Virus record (IMG/VR): IMGVR_UViG_3300019888_000003
Coordinates: 1-64,000 of that record
Strand: one strand, 5' to 3'
DNA from: a virus
DNA: 64,000 nt
The notes below the pieces were generated by a model, which worked only from the letters and a program-made list of their open reading frames with translations, did not search any database and was not told the origin of the DNA. Shown here in pieces: positions 6,799 through 13,442 of this stretch. The first letter of the stretch is position 1. The number at the start of each line of letters is the position of its first letter. The position numbers were made by a program, and so were the translations under genes.

Positions 6799-8157
6799 AT
6801 GTGTTCTATTACTGGCGCGATTGCGTTGGGCCCGGAGTCGGAGATCGACAGTGATCTCTACATGTCCATTCTCACGTTGGCGGGTGAAAGAGGAAGGGAC
6901 GCAGTAGGTTTCGGCACGAATCGAGGAGACGAGTATCGGTTCGTCGGACCCAAGTTCATCAACGAGGACCTCAGTGGTTCGCGCTGGGTGATCGGGAACA
7001 ATCGTGGGGAGCCCACTACCGAGTACGTACCCAATCCGACGCTGGGTGATATTCAGCCCTACCGTAGCGGTCGATTTGCTGTCGTGCACAACGGCACTAT
7101 TGCCAACGACAAGGACCTTGCGCTGGCCCAGGGGTGGAAGACCCCGCGTGTTGATTCGCAGATCATTCCGCTCATCCTCCACCGATTTTGGACGGACGAT
7201 CGTGACACCGATCAGCTTCGATCGGCGCTGGGTATGCTGCACGGTAGCTATGCACTGGCCGCAGCGAACTACGAGACCGGGACTGTGGTGCTGGCGTGCA
7301 ACTACAAGCCCATCTTCACCGCTGTCATCGACGAGGTGCTCTACTTCGCGTCCCTCCCCTCACACTTGCCGGGGCACCAGACGATCCGCTCCACAATCCA
7401 CAAGGTGGAGCCTTACAGCGCGGTTGTCGTGGGACGCGATGGGGCAGTGAAGTACGTAAACCTGCGATCTGAAGAAAAAAATATGAAGGCCCTCGTGATT
7501 CTGTCCGGAGGGCTGGATTCCACCACCGTGGCTGCGTACATGAAGAAGAAGAAGAACTACGACGTGACGCTGCTGCACGTGGAGTACCACTGTCGGGCAC
7601 AGGAGCGCGAGATCGAAGCAGTAGAAGCCATCGCCGCCACTCTCGAACTGCCGTTGATCAGGCTCAATACAGATATTTTTTCCGAAGTGATCAGGGGCAG
7701 CACGCTGACGAGTACCGAGGGCGAGATCGCTCAAGGGGAAGTGGGCAGCGAGTACGCGATGGAGTGGGTGCCTGCGCGCAATCTCATCCTGAGCGCGCTG
7801 GCGGTGGGTATCGCCGAGAGTCGGGGCATCGACACCATTGCCTTGGGCAACAACCTGGAGGAGTCCGGGGCCTATCCCGACAACGAGCAGGAGTTCATTC
7901 GGGCACTCAACTTCGTGATGCCCAACGCGGTCAACGAGGGCCAGCGGGTGGCGTTCATCGAACCGGTGGGCAACCTGATGAAACATGAGATCGTGCGCCT
8001 GGGCCTGGAGATCGCCGCTCCGCTGCATTTGACGTGGAGTTGTTACAAAGGCGGCGAGCACCATTGTGGTGACTGTGGACCCTGCTACATGCGGCGCAAG
8101 GCGTTCACGATGAACGGTGTCGAGGACGCGATGCCCTACGAGAAGGTGGCATCGTGA
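6799..8157 (+). CDS. queC: Gat-QueC fusion: glutamine amidotransferase + preQ0 synthase
   Basis: A 452-residue fusion. Residues 1-225 are a class II glutamine amidotransferase with catalytic Cys2 exposed after Met removal and the glutamine-binding HNGTIAND motif. Residues 229-452 are QueC, with the PP-loop SGGLDST at 236-242 and zinc ligands C415, C423, C426 and C429. QueC turns 7-carboxy-7-deazaguanine plus ammonia and ATP into preQ0. In coliphage 9g a Gat-QueC fusion goes with 2'-deoxyarchaeosine in DNA, so amidation of preQ0 is a reasonable inference here. The start is fixed by the need for Cys2. Its GTGA stop overlaps queD. Confidence 0.92.
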   Translation: MCSITGAIALGPESEIDSDLYMSILTLAGERGRDAVGFGTNRGDEYRFVGPKFINEDLSGSRWVIGNNRGEPTTEYVPNPTLGDIQPYRSGRFAVVHNGTIANDKDLALAQGWKTPRVDSQIIPLILHRFWTDDRDTDQLRSALGMLHGSYALAAANYETGTVVLACNYKPIFTAVIDEVLYFASLPSHLPGHQTIRSTIHKVEPYSAVVVGRDGAVKYVNLRSEEKNMKALVILSGGLDSTTVAAYMKKKKNYDVTLLHVEYHCRAQEREIEAVEAIAATLELPLIRLNTDIFSEVIRGSTLTSTEGEIAQGEVGSEYAMEWVPARNLILSALAVGIAESRGIDTIALGNNLEESGAYPDNEQEFIRALNFVMPNAVNEGQRVAFIEPVGNLMKHEIVRLGLEIAAPLHLTWSCYKGGEHHCGDCGPCYMRRKAFTMNGVEDAMPYEKVAS

Positions 8158-8591
8158 GCGACACCAAGATGGAGATCACCGTCAAGCACCACATGAGCGC
8201 GGGGCACCGCATTCCCGGACTGGCGGGTGAGGGGTCCAAGTGTTCCAACATCCACGGTCACACGTTCGGTATCTCCTGGACGTTCCGGGTCGACAGCGTG
8301 AACGCAGAAGCCATCGAGTTCGCCGAGGTGAAGAAGCGCCTGCGCGGGTGGATCAACGAGCACTTGGATCATGGTTTTATTTGCTACGCGGAGGACATCA
8401 AGACCATCAAGTTCCTCTACGCGAACAAGCACAAGCTCTACGTCGTCGACCATCCGCCGACCACCGAGATGATCGCCACGGAAATTGCGAACGCGGTACT
8501 GAGCATGGAGGGTCTTGGTGAGTATCTCGTCGCCGTGGACGTCACCGAGGGGCCGCACAACTCCGCACGGTGGAGTCGTGAGCTGTCGTGA
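8154..8591 (+). CDS. queD: QueD, 6-carboxytetrahydropterin synthase
   Basis: A 145-residue member of the PTPS/QueD family, converting 7,8-dihydroneopterin triphosphate to 6-carboxy-5,6,7,8-tetrahydropterin. Zinc ligands H18, H34 and H36 are visible (SAGHRI and NIHGHTF), with catalytic Cys30 four residues before H34. The LDHGF motif (71-75), PTTEM (102-106) and VTEGPHNSARW (130-140) complete the active site. Length is normal for the family. The GTG start overlaps the gat-queC stop and the end overlaps queE, so the three are tightly coupled. Confidence 0.92.
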   Translation: MSDTKMEITVKHHMSAGHRIPGLAGEGSKCSNIHGHTFGISWTFRVDSVNAEAIEFAEVKKRLRGWINEHLDHGFICYAEDIKTIKFLYANKHKLYVVDHPPTTEMIATEIANAVLSMEGLGEYLVAVDVTEGPHNSARWSRELS

Positions 8592-9313
8592 CGCCGACCA
8601 TCCCCGTCTCGGAGCAATTCGGAATCACGATTCAGGGTGAGGGACCGTACGCCGGTCGCTCCGTCCAGTTCCTTCGTACGGGTGGCTGCAATCTGTCGTG
8701 CTCGTGGTGCGACACCCCCTACACCTGGAACGGTGAGCTGTTCGATCTACGCAAGGAGTTGACTCCGACCACGGTCGACGACATCGTCGCGCGGACCATC
8801 CCGAATCTGCCCATCATCATCTCGGGCGGGGAACCTCTTCTGCACCAAGGGAACCCGGATTGGGAGCAGATGATGATCGGCCTGTCCGGAAAGGGCTGCG
8901 ACATTCATCTGGAGACCAACGGCACCATCGCACCCAACGGGGTCACGCAGAAGTGGGCCTCCTTCGCCAGCATTTCACCGAAGCTCGATCATGCGGGGCC
9001 TCATCGGGGCAACCAAGACCCGACGATGTCGTGGGAGTGGGTGGACTACATCGAGTCGATGACCGATGACCCCTTGGCTCGCACGTCGATCCTCAAGTTC
9101 GTCGTCACCACCGTCGAGGATGTAGACACGTCGCTTTCCTATGCCAAGAAGTACAGGTGGCCCACGGATCGAGTGTGGGTCATGCCCGAAGGGACGAGCG
9201 CGGAGGCATTACAGGCCAAGTGGCCAGCAGTAGCGAAGCGGGCTGCGGAGTTGCACATCAATGCTTCTCACAGACTCCATGTCCTCGCTTTCGGGAATAC
9301 GAAAGGGACGTGA
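8588..9313 (+). CDS. queE: QueE, 7-carboxy-7-deazaguanine synthase (radical SAM)
   Basis: A 241-residue radical SAM enzyme making the 7-deazaguanine core by ring contraction of the QueD product. The iron-sulfur motif CNLSCSWC gives C34, C38 and C41. TIQGEGPYAG (14-23) is the QueE substrate signature, and ISGGEPLL (78-85) is the SAM-binding GGEP motif. Family-typical length. GTGA overlap with queD. Confidence 0.92.
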   Translation: MTPTIPVSEQFGITIQGEGPYAGRSVQFLRTGGCNLSCSWCDTPYTWNGELFDLRKELTPTTVDDIVARTIPNLPIIISGGEPLLHQGNPDWEQMMIGLSGKGCDIHLETNGTIAPNGVTQKWASFASISPKLDHAGPHRGNQDPTMSWEWVDYIESMTDDPLARTSILKFVVTTVEDVDTSLSYAKKYRWPTDRVWVMPEGTSAEALQAKWPAVAKRAAELHINASHRLHVLAFGNTKGT

Positions 9314-9314
9314 G

Positions 9315-9884
9315 ATGACAGCTGGAATCGACCTCGATGGTGCGGCCAGTGCTATCAAGCTCCTCCTGGAAGCCTTTGGTGTGGACGAGGGCGACCACAC
9401 AGCGAACACTCCAGAACGAGTGGCACGGGCATGGTCGGAGCAACTGATCGGCTACGAGGAGGACCCCGCTGAGCATCTGCGCACCACGTTCAGCGCCCCG
9501 GACGATCCCGGCCTGGTGATCGTGTCGGGTATCCACATGAAATCCACCTGTGCTCACCACTTGTTGCCCTTCTGTGGTTCGGCGACAGTGGCCTATCGTC
9601 CCAATCCCGGTCAGCGAGTGGTGGGGCTGTCCAAGCTCTCGCGCGTGTTGCACGGCTATGCTCGTCGCCTCCAGGTTCAGGAACGCATCGGAGCAGACAC
9701 GGTGGACGCGATCCACCGGATGCTCAACCCCTCGGGTATCGCCGTGATCATCACGGCTACTCACGATTGCATGAGGTTGCGCGGCGTGGGTGATGCCGAT
9801 GCCGTCACCACTACGGTGGCCAAGCATGGTTTGTTGACCGATGATGAGTGGCACGCCATTCGACAAGCACATTTTGGGCGTTGA
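9315..9884 (+). CDS. folE: GTP cyclohydrolase I
   Basis: FolE opens GTP to 7,8-dihydroneopterin triphosphate, the first step of the preQ0 pathway. The 189-residue protein has zinc ligands C79, H82 (STCAHHLLPF) and C152 (THDCMRLRG), plus the signature GYARRLQVQERI (114-125). ATG 9315 is preferred over the in-frame ATG 9261, which lies inside queE, because AAAGGGA sits just upstream. A phage-owned FolE frees the pathway from host pterin supply. It is the last recognisable gene of the modification operon. Confidence 0.92.
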   Translation: MTAGIDLDGAASAIKLLLEAFGVDEGDHTANTPERVARAWSEQLIGYEEDPAEHLRTTFSAPDDPGLVIVSGIHMKSTCAHHLLPFCGSATVAYRPNPGQRVVGLSKLSRVLHGYARRLQVQERIGADTVDAIHRMLNPSGIAVIITATHDCMRLRGVGDADAVTTTVAKHGLLTDDEWHAIRQAHFGR

Positions 9885-9889
9885 CATGA

Positions 9890-9937
9890 ATGCGCGAGAG
9901 GTGTGGCATACGTTTTGCGAAGGGATGATTCGCGCAT
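9890..9937. repeat. 8-bp inverted repeat after folE
   Basis: ATGCGCGA (9890-9897) and TCGCGCAT (9930-9937) are exact inverted copies 32 bases apart, between folE and the next gene. They may be an operator or a weak end-of-operon structure. A short frame from ATG 9886 runs through it but extends out of frame into the next gene and lacks support. Confidence 0.3.
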
Positions 9938-9982
9938 ATGCGTTCCCCCCTCCGGGTGTGGATGTGCCCAGGAAGGAGCATG

Positions 9983-10387
9983 ATGAGCGAGAACGACAAG
10001 GTCGAACTCACCGAAGCGCAGTTCAAGGTCCTCTCCCTGGTGCAGTCCGGAGCGAAGCCCGAGGACATCGCGAAGACCGTGCAGTTGACCAAGGAGCAGG
10101 TGCTCGAAGAACTCGCCACCGCCCTGGCCCTCAAGCACCCAGATAGCGATTCCTTCACAGCGCTGGAGTTGCAACGATTGGACACGCTCAATCGAGCGGC
10201 CTGGACGAAAGCGGTGACGGGCGATCTCGATGCTGTGCGGGTTGCCCTGTCGGTGAGTCAGCGCAGGGTGGCGCTGAAGGATCGAGAGGCAGCGCAGTGT
10301 CGATCCCTTACTCCTGCACAAGAATTGCAGAATTCCATGGATGAGCTACTGCGCCACACGATTGCCAGTAACGTGTCCAACAGCTGA
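9983..10387 (+). CDS. helix-turn-helix protein, possible small terminase
   Basis: A 134-residue protein. Residues 8-45 form a LuxR/sigma-like helix-turn-helix (SGAKPEDIAKTVQLTKEQVLEE). The second half, with ELQRLDTLNRAAWTKAVTGD and the following ALSVSQRRVAL, resembles the helical repeat seen in many actinophage small terminase-like proteins. Such proteins recognise packaging sites and load the large terminase. Alternatively it is a transcription regulator. ATG 9983 is preferred to ATG 9980 because of spacing to GGAAGGA. The large terminase gene is 14 kb away, which weakens the terminase reading. Confidence 0.6.
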   Translation: MSENDKVELTEAQFKVLSLVQSGAKPEDIAKTVQLTKEQVLEELATALALKHPDSDSFTALELQRLDTLNRAAWTKAVTGDLDAVRVALSVSQRRVALKDREAAQCRSLTPAQELQNSMDELLRHTIASNVSNS

Positions 10388-10423
10388 CACTCAGCATCTC
10401 CGACCAAGCCCAAGGAGTTAGTC

Positions 10424-11314
10424 ATTACACATTTCACAGTGCTCGTGCTCGTGGACGACGACACCCCGGAATCCGATCTAGACGATGTCATAGCCGAACT
10501 GATGGCCCCGTACAGCGAGACCCTGGAGGTCGAGTCTCGTGATGACGAGGCCTACGATGCCGAGCGAGTGATCAAGGTACGGCAGCAGTACATCGAGTAC
10601 GCCGAGAAGAATGAGGATGTGCGGGAGACTCGCGAGCAGATTCTCGAAATGGACCCGTCTAAGCTGATCGAGAGCTGGACCGATCAGAAGTTTCGCATCG
10701 ACGAGCAGGGCGTCATTCATACTCAGACGACATACAACCCGCGCTCGAAATGGGACTGGTATCAGACCGGGGGACGGTTCTCCAGTCGCGCCCCGCTGCT
10801 GTTCGGCGGAGAGCAGGACTGTGATGGACGGTTGTCGGATATCGACTGGGACACTATTCGGGAACGGGCCAGGCTCGCTGCCATCGAGGCGTTCGATACC
10901 TACGAAAAGGCCACTAGGCACATCGAGCCCATCGCGACATGGGAATCCGTTCGGGGTAGGCACGAGGCAGACGGCACCGGAATCGACGGGGCGCGGGAGG
11001 AGTACCGGACGCACCCGTGGGTCGTGGCCATCGGAGAGGCGTTCGATCACATGTATTTCTTCGGAACGGATTTGCACGATTATTTTCACGTTGGTCAGGA
11101 GAATGCGCGCGAGGAGTTCATCGCGAACAAGGTAGCCGAGGCCGGAGTCTATTACAGCGTCGTCACGCCGGACGGAGAGTGGCATTCCAAGGGCGACATG
11201 GGGTGGTGGGGTATGGACACCGTGACCGATGCCGATTGGACTACCACCTTCCATAAAGAGCTGCAAGCGTTGCCGCAGACTACCTTCTTTCGGCTACTGG
11301 ATGTCCATATCTGA
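10424..11314 (+). CDS. conserved phage protein with KWDWYQTGGRF motif; possible ATT start
   Basis: A conserved actinophage family of unknown role, recognised by an acidic N-terminal part, a KWDWYQTGGRF motif near residue 105 and an aspartate/tryptophan-rich C-terminus. The best-placed start is ATT 10424, six bases after AAGGAG (10412-10417), giving MTHFTVLVLVDDD, which looks like the usual opening of this family. The next standard start, GTG 10439, is 21 bases from the ribosome site. About 296 residues, soluble, no catalytic motif identified. Confidence 0.75.
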   Translation: MTHFTVLVLVDDDTPESDLDDVIAELMAPYSETLEVESRDDEAYDAERVIKVRQQYIEYAEKNEDVRETREQILEMDPSKLIESWTDQKFRIDEQGVIHTQTTYNPRSKWDWYQTGGRFSSRAPLLFGGEQDCDGRLSDIDWDTIRERARLAAIEAFDTYEKATRHIEPIATWESVRGRHEADGTGIDGAREEYRTHPWVVAIGEAFDHMYFFGTDLHDYFHVGQENAREEFIANKVAEAGVYYSVVTPDGEWHSKGDMGWWGMDTVTDADWTTTFHKELQALPQTTFFRLLDVHI

Positions 11315-11320
11315 AAGAAA

Positions 11321-11356
11321 TAAAAAATCGGACAGGCCCCCTCTCGTCCGTTATTC
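11321..11356 (+). terminator. weak hairpin with A- and T-rich flanks
   Basis: CGGAC (11329-11333) pairs with GTCCG (11346-11350) across a 12-base loop, flanked by AAAAAA on the left and TTATTCTTT on the right. It lies just after the stop at 11314 and could end transcription in either direction. Confidence 0.35.
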
Positions 11357-11394
11357 TTTGAGTGAACCTGCGAGGGCGGGAGGGAGTTACCGTG

Positions 11395-11649
11395 ATGTGT
11401 GAAGCAACGTTTTTCGATGGACCGCTTCGGGGCCAGACTCGGGTGTTCGACCGTGCAGAGCCTCCGCCTCTCGTGTTCCTCAACGAGCCGATCATCGACC
11501 CCGGAGCTTCCCTTGATGCCCCCTTGGGCTTCAGGAAAATAACTTATGTCCGTGACGTGAACCCGTTTGTCGAAGGCTCGGCATGGGCATACATGCTGGA
11601 GACCGTCGATGAAACACAACGTCATAGCTCGGAATCAAAAAAGAAGTGA
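11395..11649 (+). CDS. hypothetical protein (84 aa)
   Basis: ATG 11395 follows AGGGAG with an eight-base spacer, and GTG 11392 is an alternative. The 84-residue protein is beta-rich, starts MCEATFFDGPLRGQTR and ends in a Lys/Ser-rich tail. It resembles short conserved actinophage proteins that begin with a similar FFDGPLxG segment. Function unknown. Its 3' end overlaps the next gene by about 40 bases in another frame. Confidence 0.65.
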   Translation: MCEATFFDGPLRGQTRVFDRAEPPPLVFLNEPIIDPGASLDAPLGFRKITYVRDVNPFVEGSAWAYMLETVDETQRHSSESKKK

Positions 11650-11956
11650 ACTGGCCGTCGAGAGATCAATTCGATGCGCTGAGATCGTTCGTGTTCTTGT
11701 TGCTCTGTCCGAGGAAGTTGTTGCACTGGCAAATGGTGCGCCGACACTCAAGATCAGAGCAGCAGCGCTCGATCTCGAAGTCGATCTGGATCGAACCAGC
11801 GGTGTAGGTGCTGTTCTGGCTCAGTGCTATGCGGAGCGTGCTCTCCAGCTCTATGGCGGCACTCCCTGTCTTGCCACGCGGGCAGCGGTACTCTCGGCAC
11901 AGGCCGCGCGTAGTTTGGCGACTTCTCGATCCAAGAGAATGAATCCAGGAGCATGA
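11609..11956 (+). CDS. hypothetical helical protein (115 aa)
   Basis: The likely start is ATG 11609, with GGAG about nine bases upstream. An in-frame ATG at 11567 would overlap the previous gene further. The 115-residue protein is Ala/Leu/Arg-rich and almost entirely helical. It overlaps the next gene start by four bases (ATGA). No family recognised. Confidence 0.6.
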   Translation: MKHNVIARNQKRSELAVERSIRCAEIVRVLVALSEEVVALANGAPTLKIRAAALDLEVDLDRTSGVGAVLAQCYAERALQLYGGTPCLATRAAVLSAQAARSLATSRSKRMNPGA

Positions 11957-12474
11957 CAATGGTCCATCCGATATTGGCAGACGCTGAGGTCGCAAAATCG
12001 ACAGGCGGAATGATCGCCATTTATCCCTCGCAGGACTCCCTGGACGAGCTGGTGATCCCCGGTGGGGAGCCGCGTGAGGACATGCACATCACGTTGTGTT
12101 ACCTGGGTGAGGATGTCTCCGGGCTGACCAGTTCCTATGCGGCGCAGAATCTTGCCGAGGATATCGCGATGTGGTTGAACCCCTTGGTATGTCGGGTCTT
12201 CGCGCACGCCACGTTCAACCCCGACAACCACGAAGGGCGGGAATCCTGTGCGGTGTATCTAGTGGGCGACTCCGACGAGCTTCCGGTGCTCTACGCCGAC
12301 CTTCAGGCCGGGATCGGTGCGTTGTACGAGATTCCCAGGCAGCACACTCCGTGGTGCCCTCACATCACTGCCGGGTATGGGAAAACGGCTGCCGACCTTA
12401 CCTTCACCGGGGAGATCGTGCTGGACCGCATAGCGTTGAAATGGGCCGGAGAATCCTTCGACTACTCCCTATGA
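11953..12474 (+). CDS. 2H phosphoesterase (LigT/CPDase-like)
   Basis: A 173-residue protein with the two His-x-Thr signatures of the 2H phosphoesterase fold: DMHITLCYLG (H45, T47) and CPHITAGYG (H137, T139). These enzymes cleave cyclic phosphodiester or 2'-5' linked substrates. Phage members include T4 Acb1, which destroys the cyclic nucleotides that signal in CBASS defence. Others act in RNA repair or nucleotide processing. The sequence shows the catalytic pair but not the substrate. It sits among small genes with an ATGA overlap upstream, which fits an accessory or counter-defence role. An AGTGT palindrome follows its stop. Confidence 0.82.
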   Translation: MTMVHPILADAEVAKSTGGMIAIYPSQDSLDELVIPGGEPREDMHITLCYLGEDVSGLTSSYAAQNLAEDIAMWLNPLVCRVFAHATFNPDNHEGRESCAVYLVGDSDELPVLYADLQAGIGALYEIPRQHTPWCPHITAGYGKTAADLTFTGEIVLDRIALKWAGESFDYSL

Positions 12475-12478
12475 ATTT

Positions 12479-12494
12479 TTAGTGTCAACACTAA
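12479..12494. promoter_or_regulatory. TTAGTGT/ACACTAA palindrome
   Basis: TTAGTGT-CA-ACACTAA is a perfect 16-base palindrome between the 2H phosphoesterase and the next gene, just upstream of ATG 12506. The two-base loop makes an RNA hairpin unlikely, so a protein binding site is more probable. A related GTGTTAACAC lies at 27942-27951. Confidence 0.4.
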
Positions 12495-12505
12495 GGTAGG
12501 TAAGT

Positions 12506-12901
12506 ATGGCGTTCTGGGGATTCGACTCCGATGTGTTCAGAGGAGAAGAGAACAACCACCGGCTCACTGTGACCAATGCGGTGGCGACGGGCATCGGTGT
12601 GGGTGGGTTCATCTATCGCTCCGGGGCGATGTTGTTTTCCGAGACCTACGCCACCATCCAGGAGGCGATGGACGACCTTGCGCGTCGGGCTCGTGAACAC
12701 GATTTCGTTCTTCATATGCCACAGCCGGATCTGGGCGATCCGTTCTCTCCCGACGTCGAGGCATTCATCAGGGATGCCGTCGAGCGGGTGGAAACCGGGT
12801 ATCGGCTCGATGACGCGGATACCGAAGCCATCCACGTCATCGTCGCCACCGCGCAGCAGTACGAGGACCTCCATCACGCTGTCATTCAGGAGAGCACATG
12901 A
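12506..12901 (+). CDS. conserved hypothetical protein (131 aa)
   Basis: A 131-residue soluble protein beginning MAFWGFDSDVFRG, with ribosome site AAGG before ATG 12506. Acidic, mixed alpha/beta. The last base-pairs overlap the next gene (ATGA). Function not recognised. Confidence 0.75.
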   Translation: MAFWGFDSDVFRGEENNHRLTVTNAVATGIGVGGFIYRSGAMLFSETYATIQEAMDDLARRAREHDFVLHMPQPDLGDPFSPDVEAFIRDAVERVETGYRLDDADTEAIHVIVATAQQYEDLHHAVIQEST

Positions 12902-13380
12902 CCTATACAGCACCGTTCGCAATCTGGGCATCGGCAAAATCTTTTTCTGAGGGTGAGGACCCTGTTCTTGAATCCGATGGGGCACGCAACGCCACCATTG
13001 CGCTCGCTCGTCAACACATCGTGGCAGGAGAAATTCCCGGCAGTGTGTTGATCTGCTCGACCGATCTCAAGACATCGAACCTCATCGAGCGGTGGGTGCC
13101 GATGGGATACGTCTCCGAGCGCAACTACGAGCCGATGTCGGCCAAGCAACGCCCTAAGTACATCAAGGCACGACTTCGGGCACTGACGCCCACCAACGGG
13201 CAGGCACCCGAGCCACCGGACATCCCGGAACCACTGCCACCCGATCCGCAGGAGTTCGTTCTCAACCTGGACCCCAAGGTTGCCATGCTGTTCCGTGACA
13301 CCTTTACGCTCGTGGCCCAGGGTCATCGGGTGACGGTGCAGCTCCAGCTTCCGGAGACGATGCCACAGCAGCCCAACTAG
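12898..13380 (+). CDS. hypothetical protein with Pro-rich linker (160 aa)
   Basis: A 160-residue protein. Residues 1-95 form an alpha/beta part, residues about 100-118 are a Pro/Glu/Asp linker (PEPPDIPEPLPPDP), and a short C-terminal beta segment follows. It is coupled to the previous gene by ATGA. It is the last small gene before the tail-fibre block. No function assigned. Confidence 0.75.
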   Translation: MTYTAPFAIWASAKSFSEGEDPVLESDGARNATIALARQHIVAGEIPGSVLICSTDLKTSNLIERWVPMGYVSERNYEPMSAKQRPKYIKARLRALTPTNGQAPEPPDIPEPLPPDPQEFVLNLDPKVAMLFRDTFTLVAQGHRVTVQLQLPETMPQQPN

Positions 13381-13442
13381 GCGGTCTACCCTCGCAGATG
13401 CCCTGTTGCTCGACATAAAGAGCAGCAGACGTTGAGGGAGTT

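Noticed and set aside
9841-10146. 101-codon plus-strand frame bridging folE and the next gene
   Set aside because: Overlaps the helix-turn-helix gene out of frame for about 160 bases and degenerates into Arg/Gly-rich sequence. Only the short segment before 9980 could matter.
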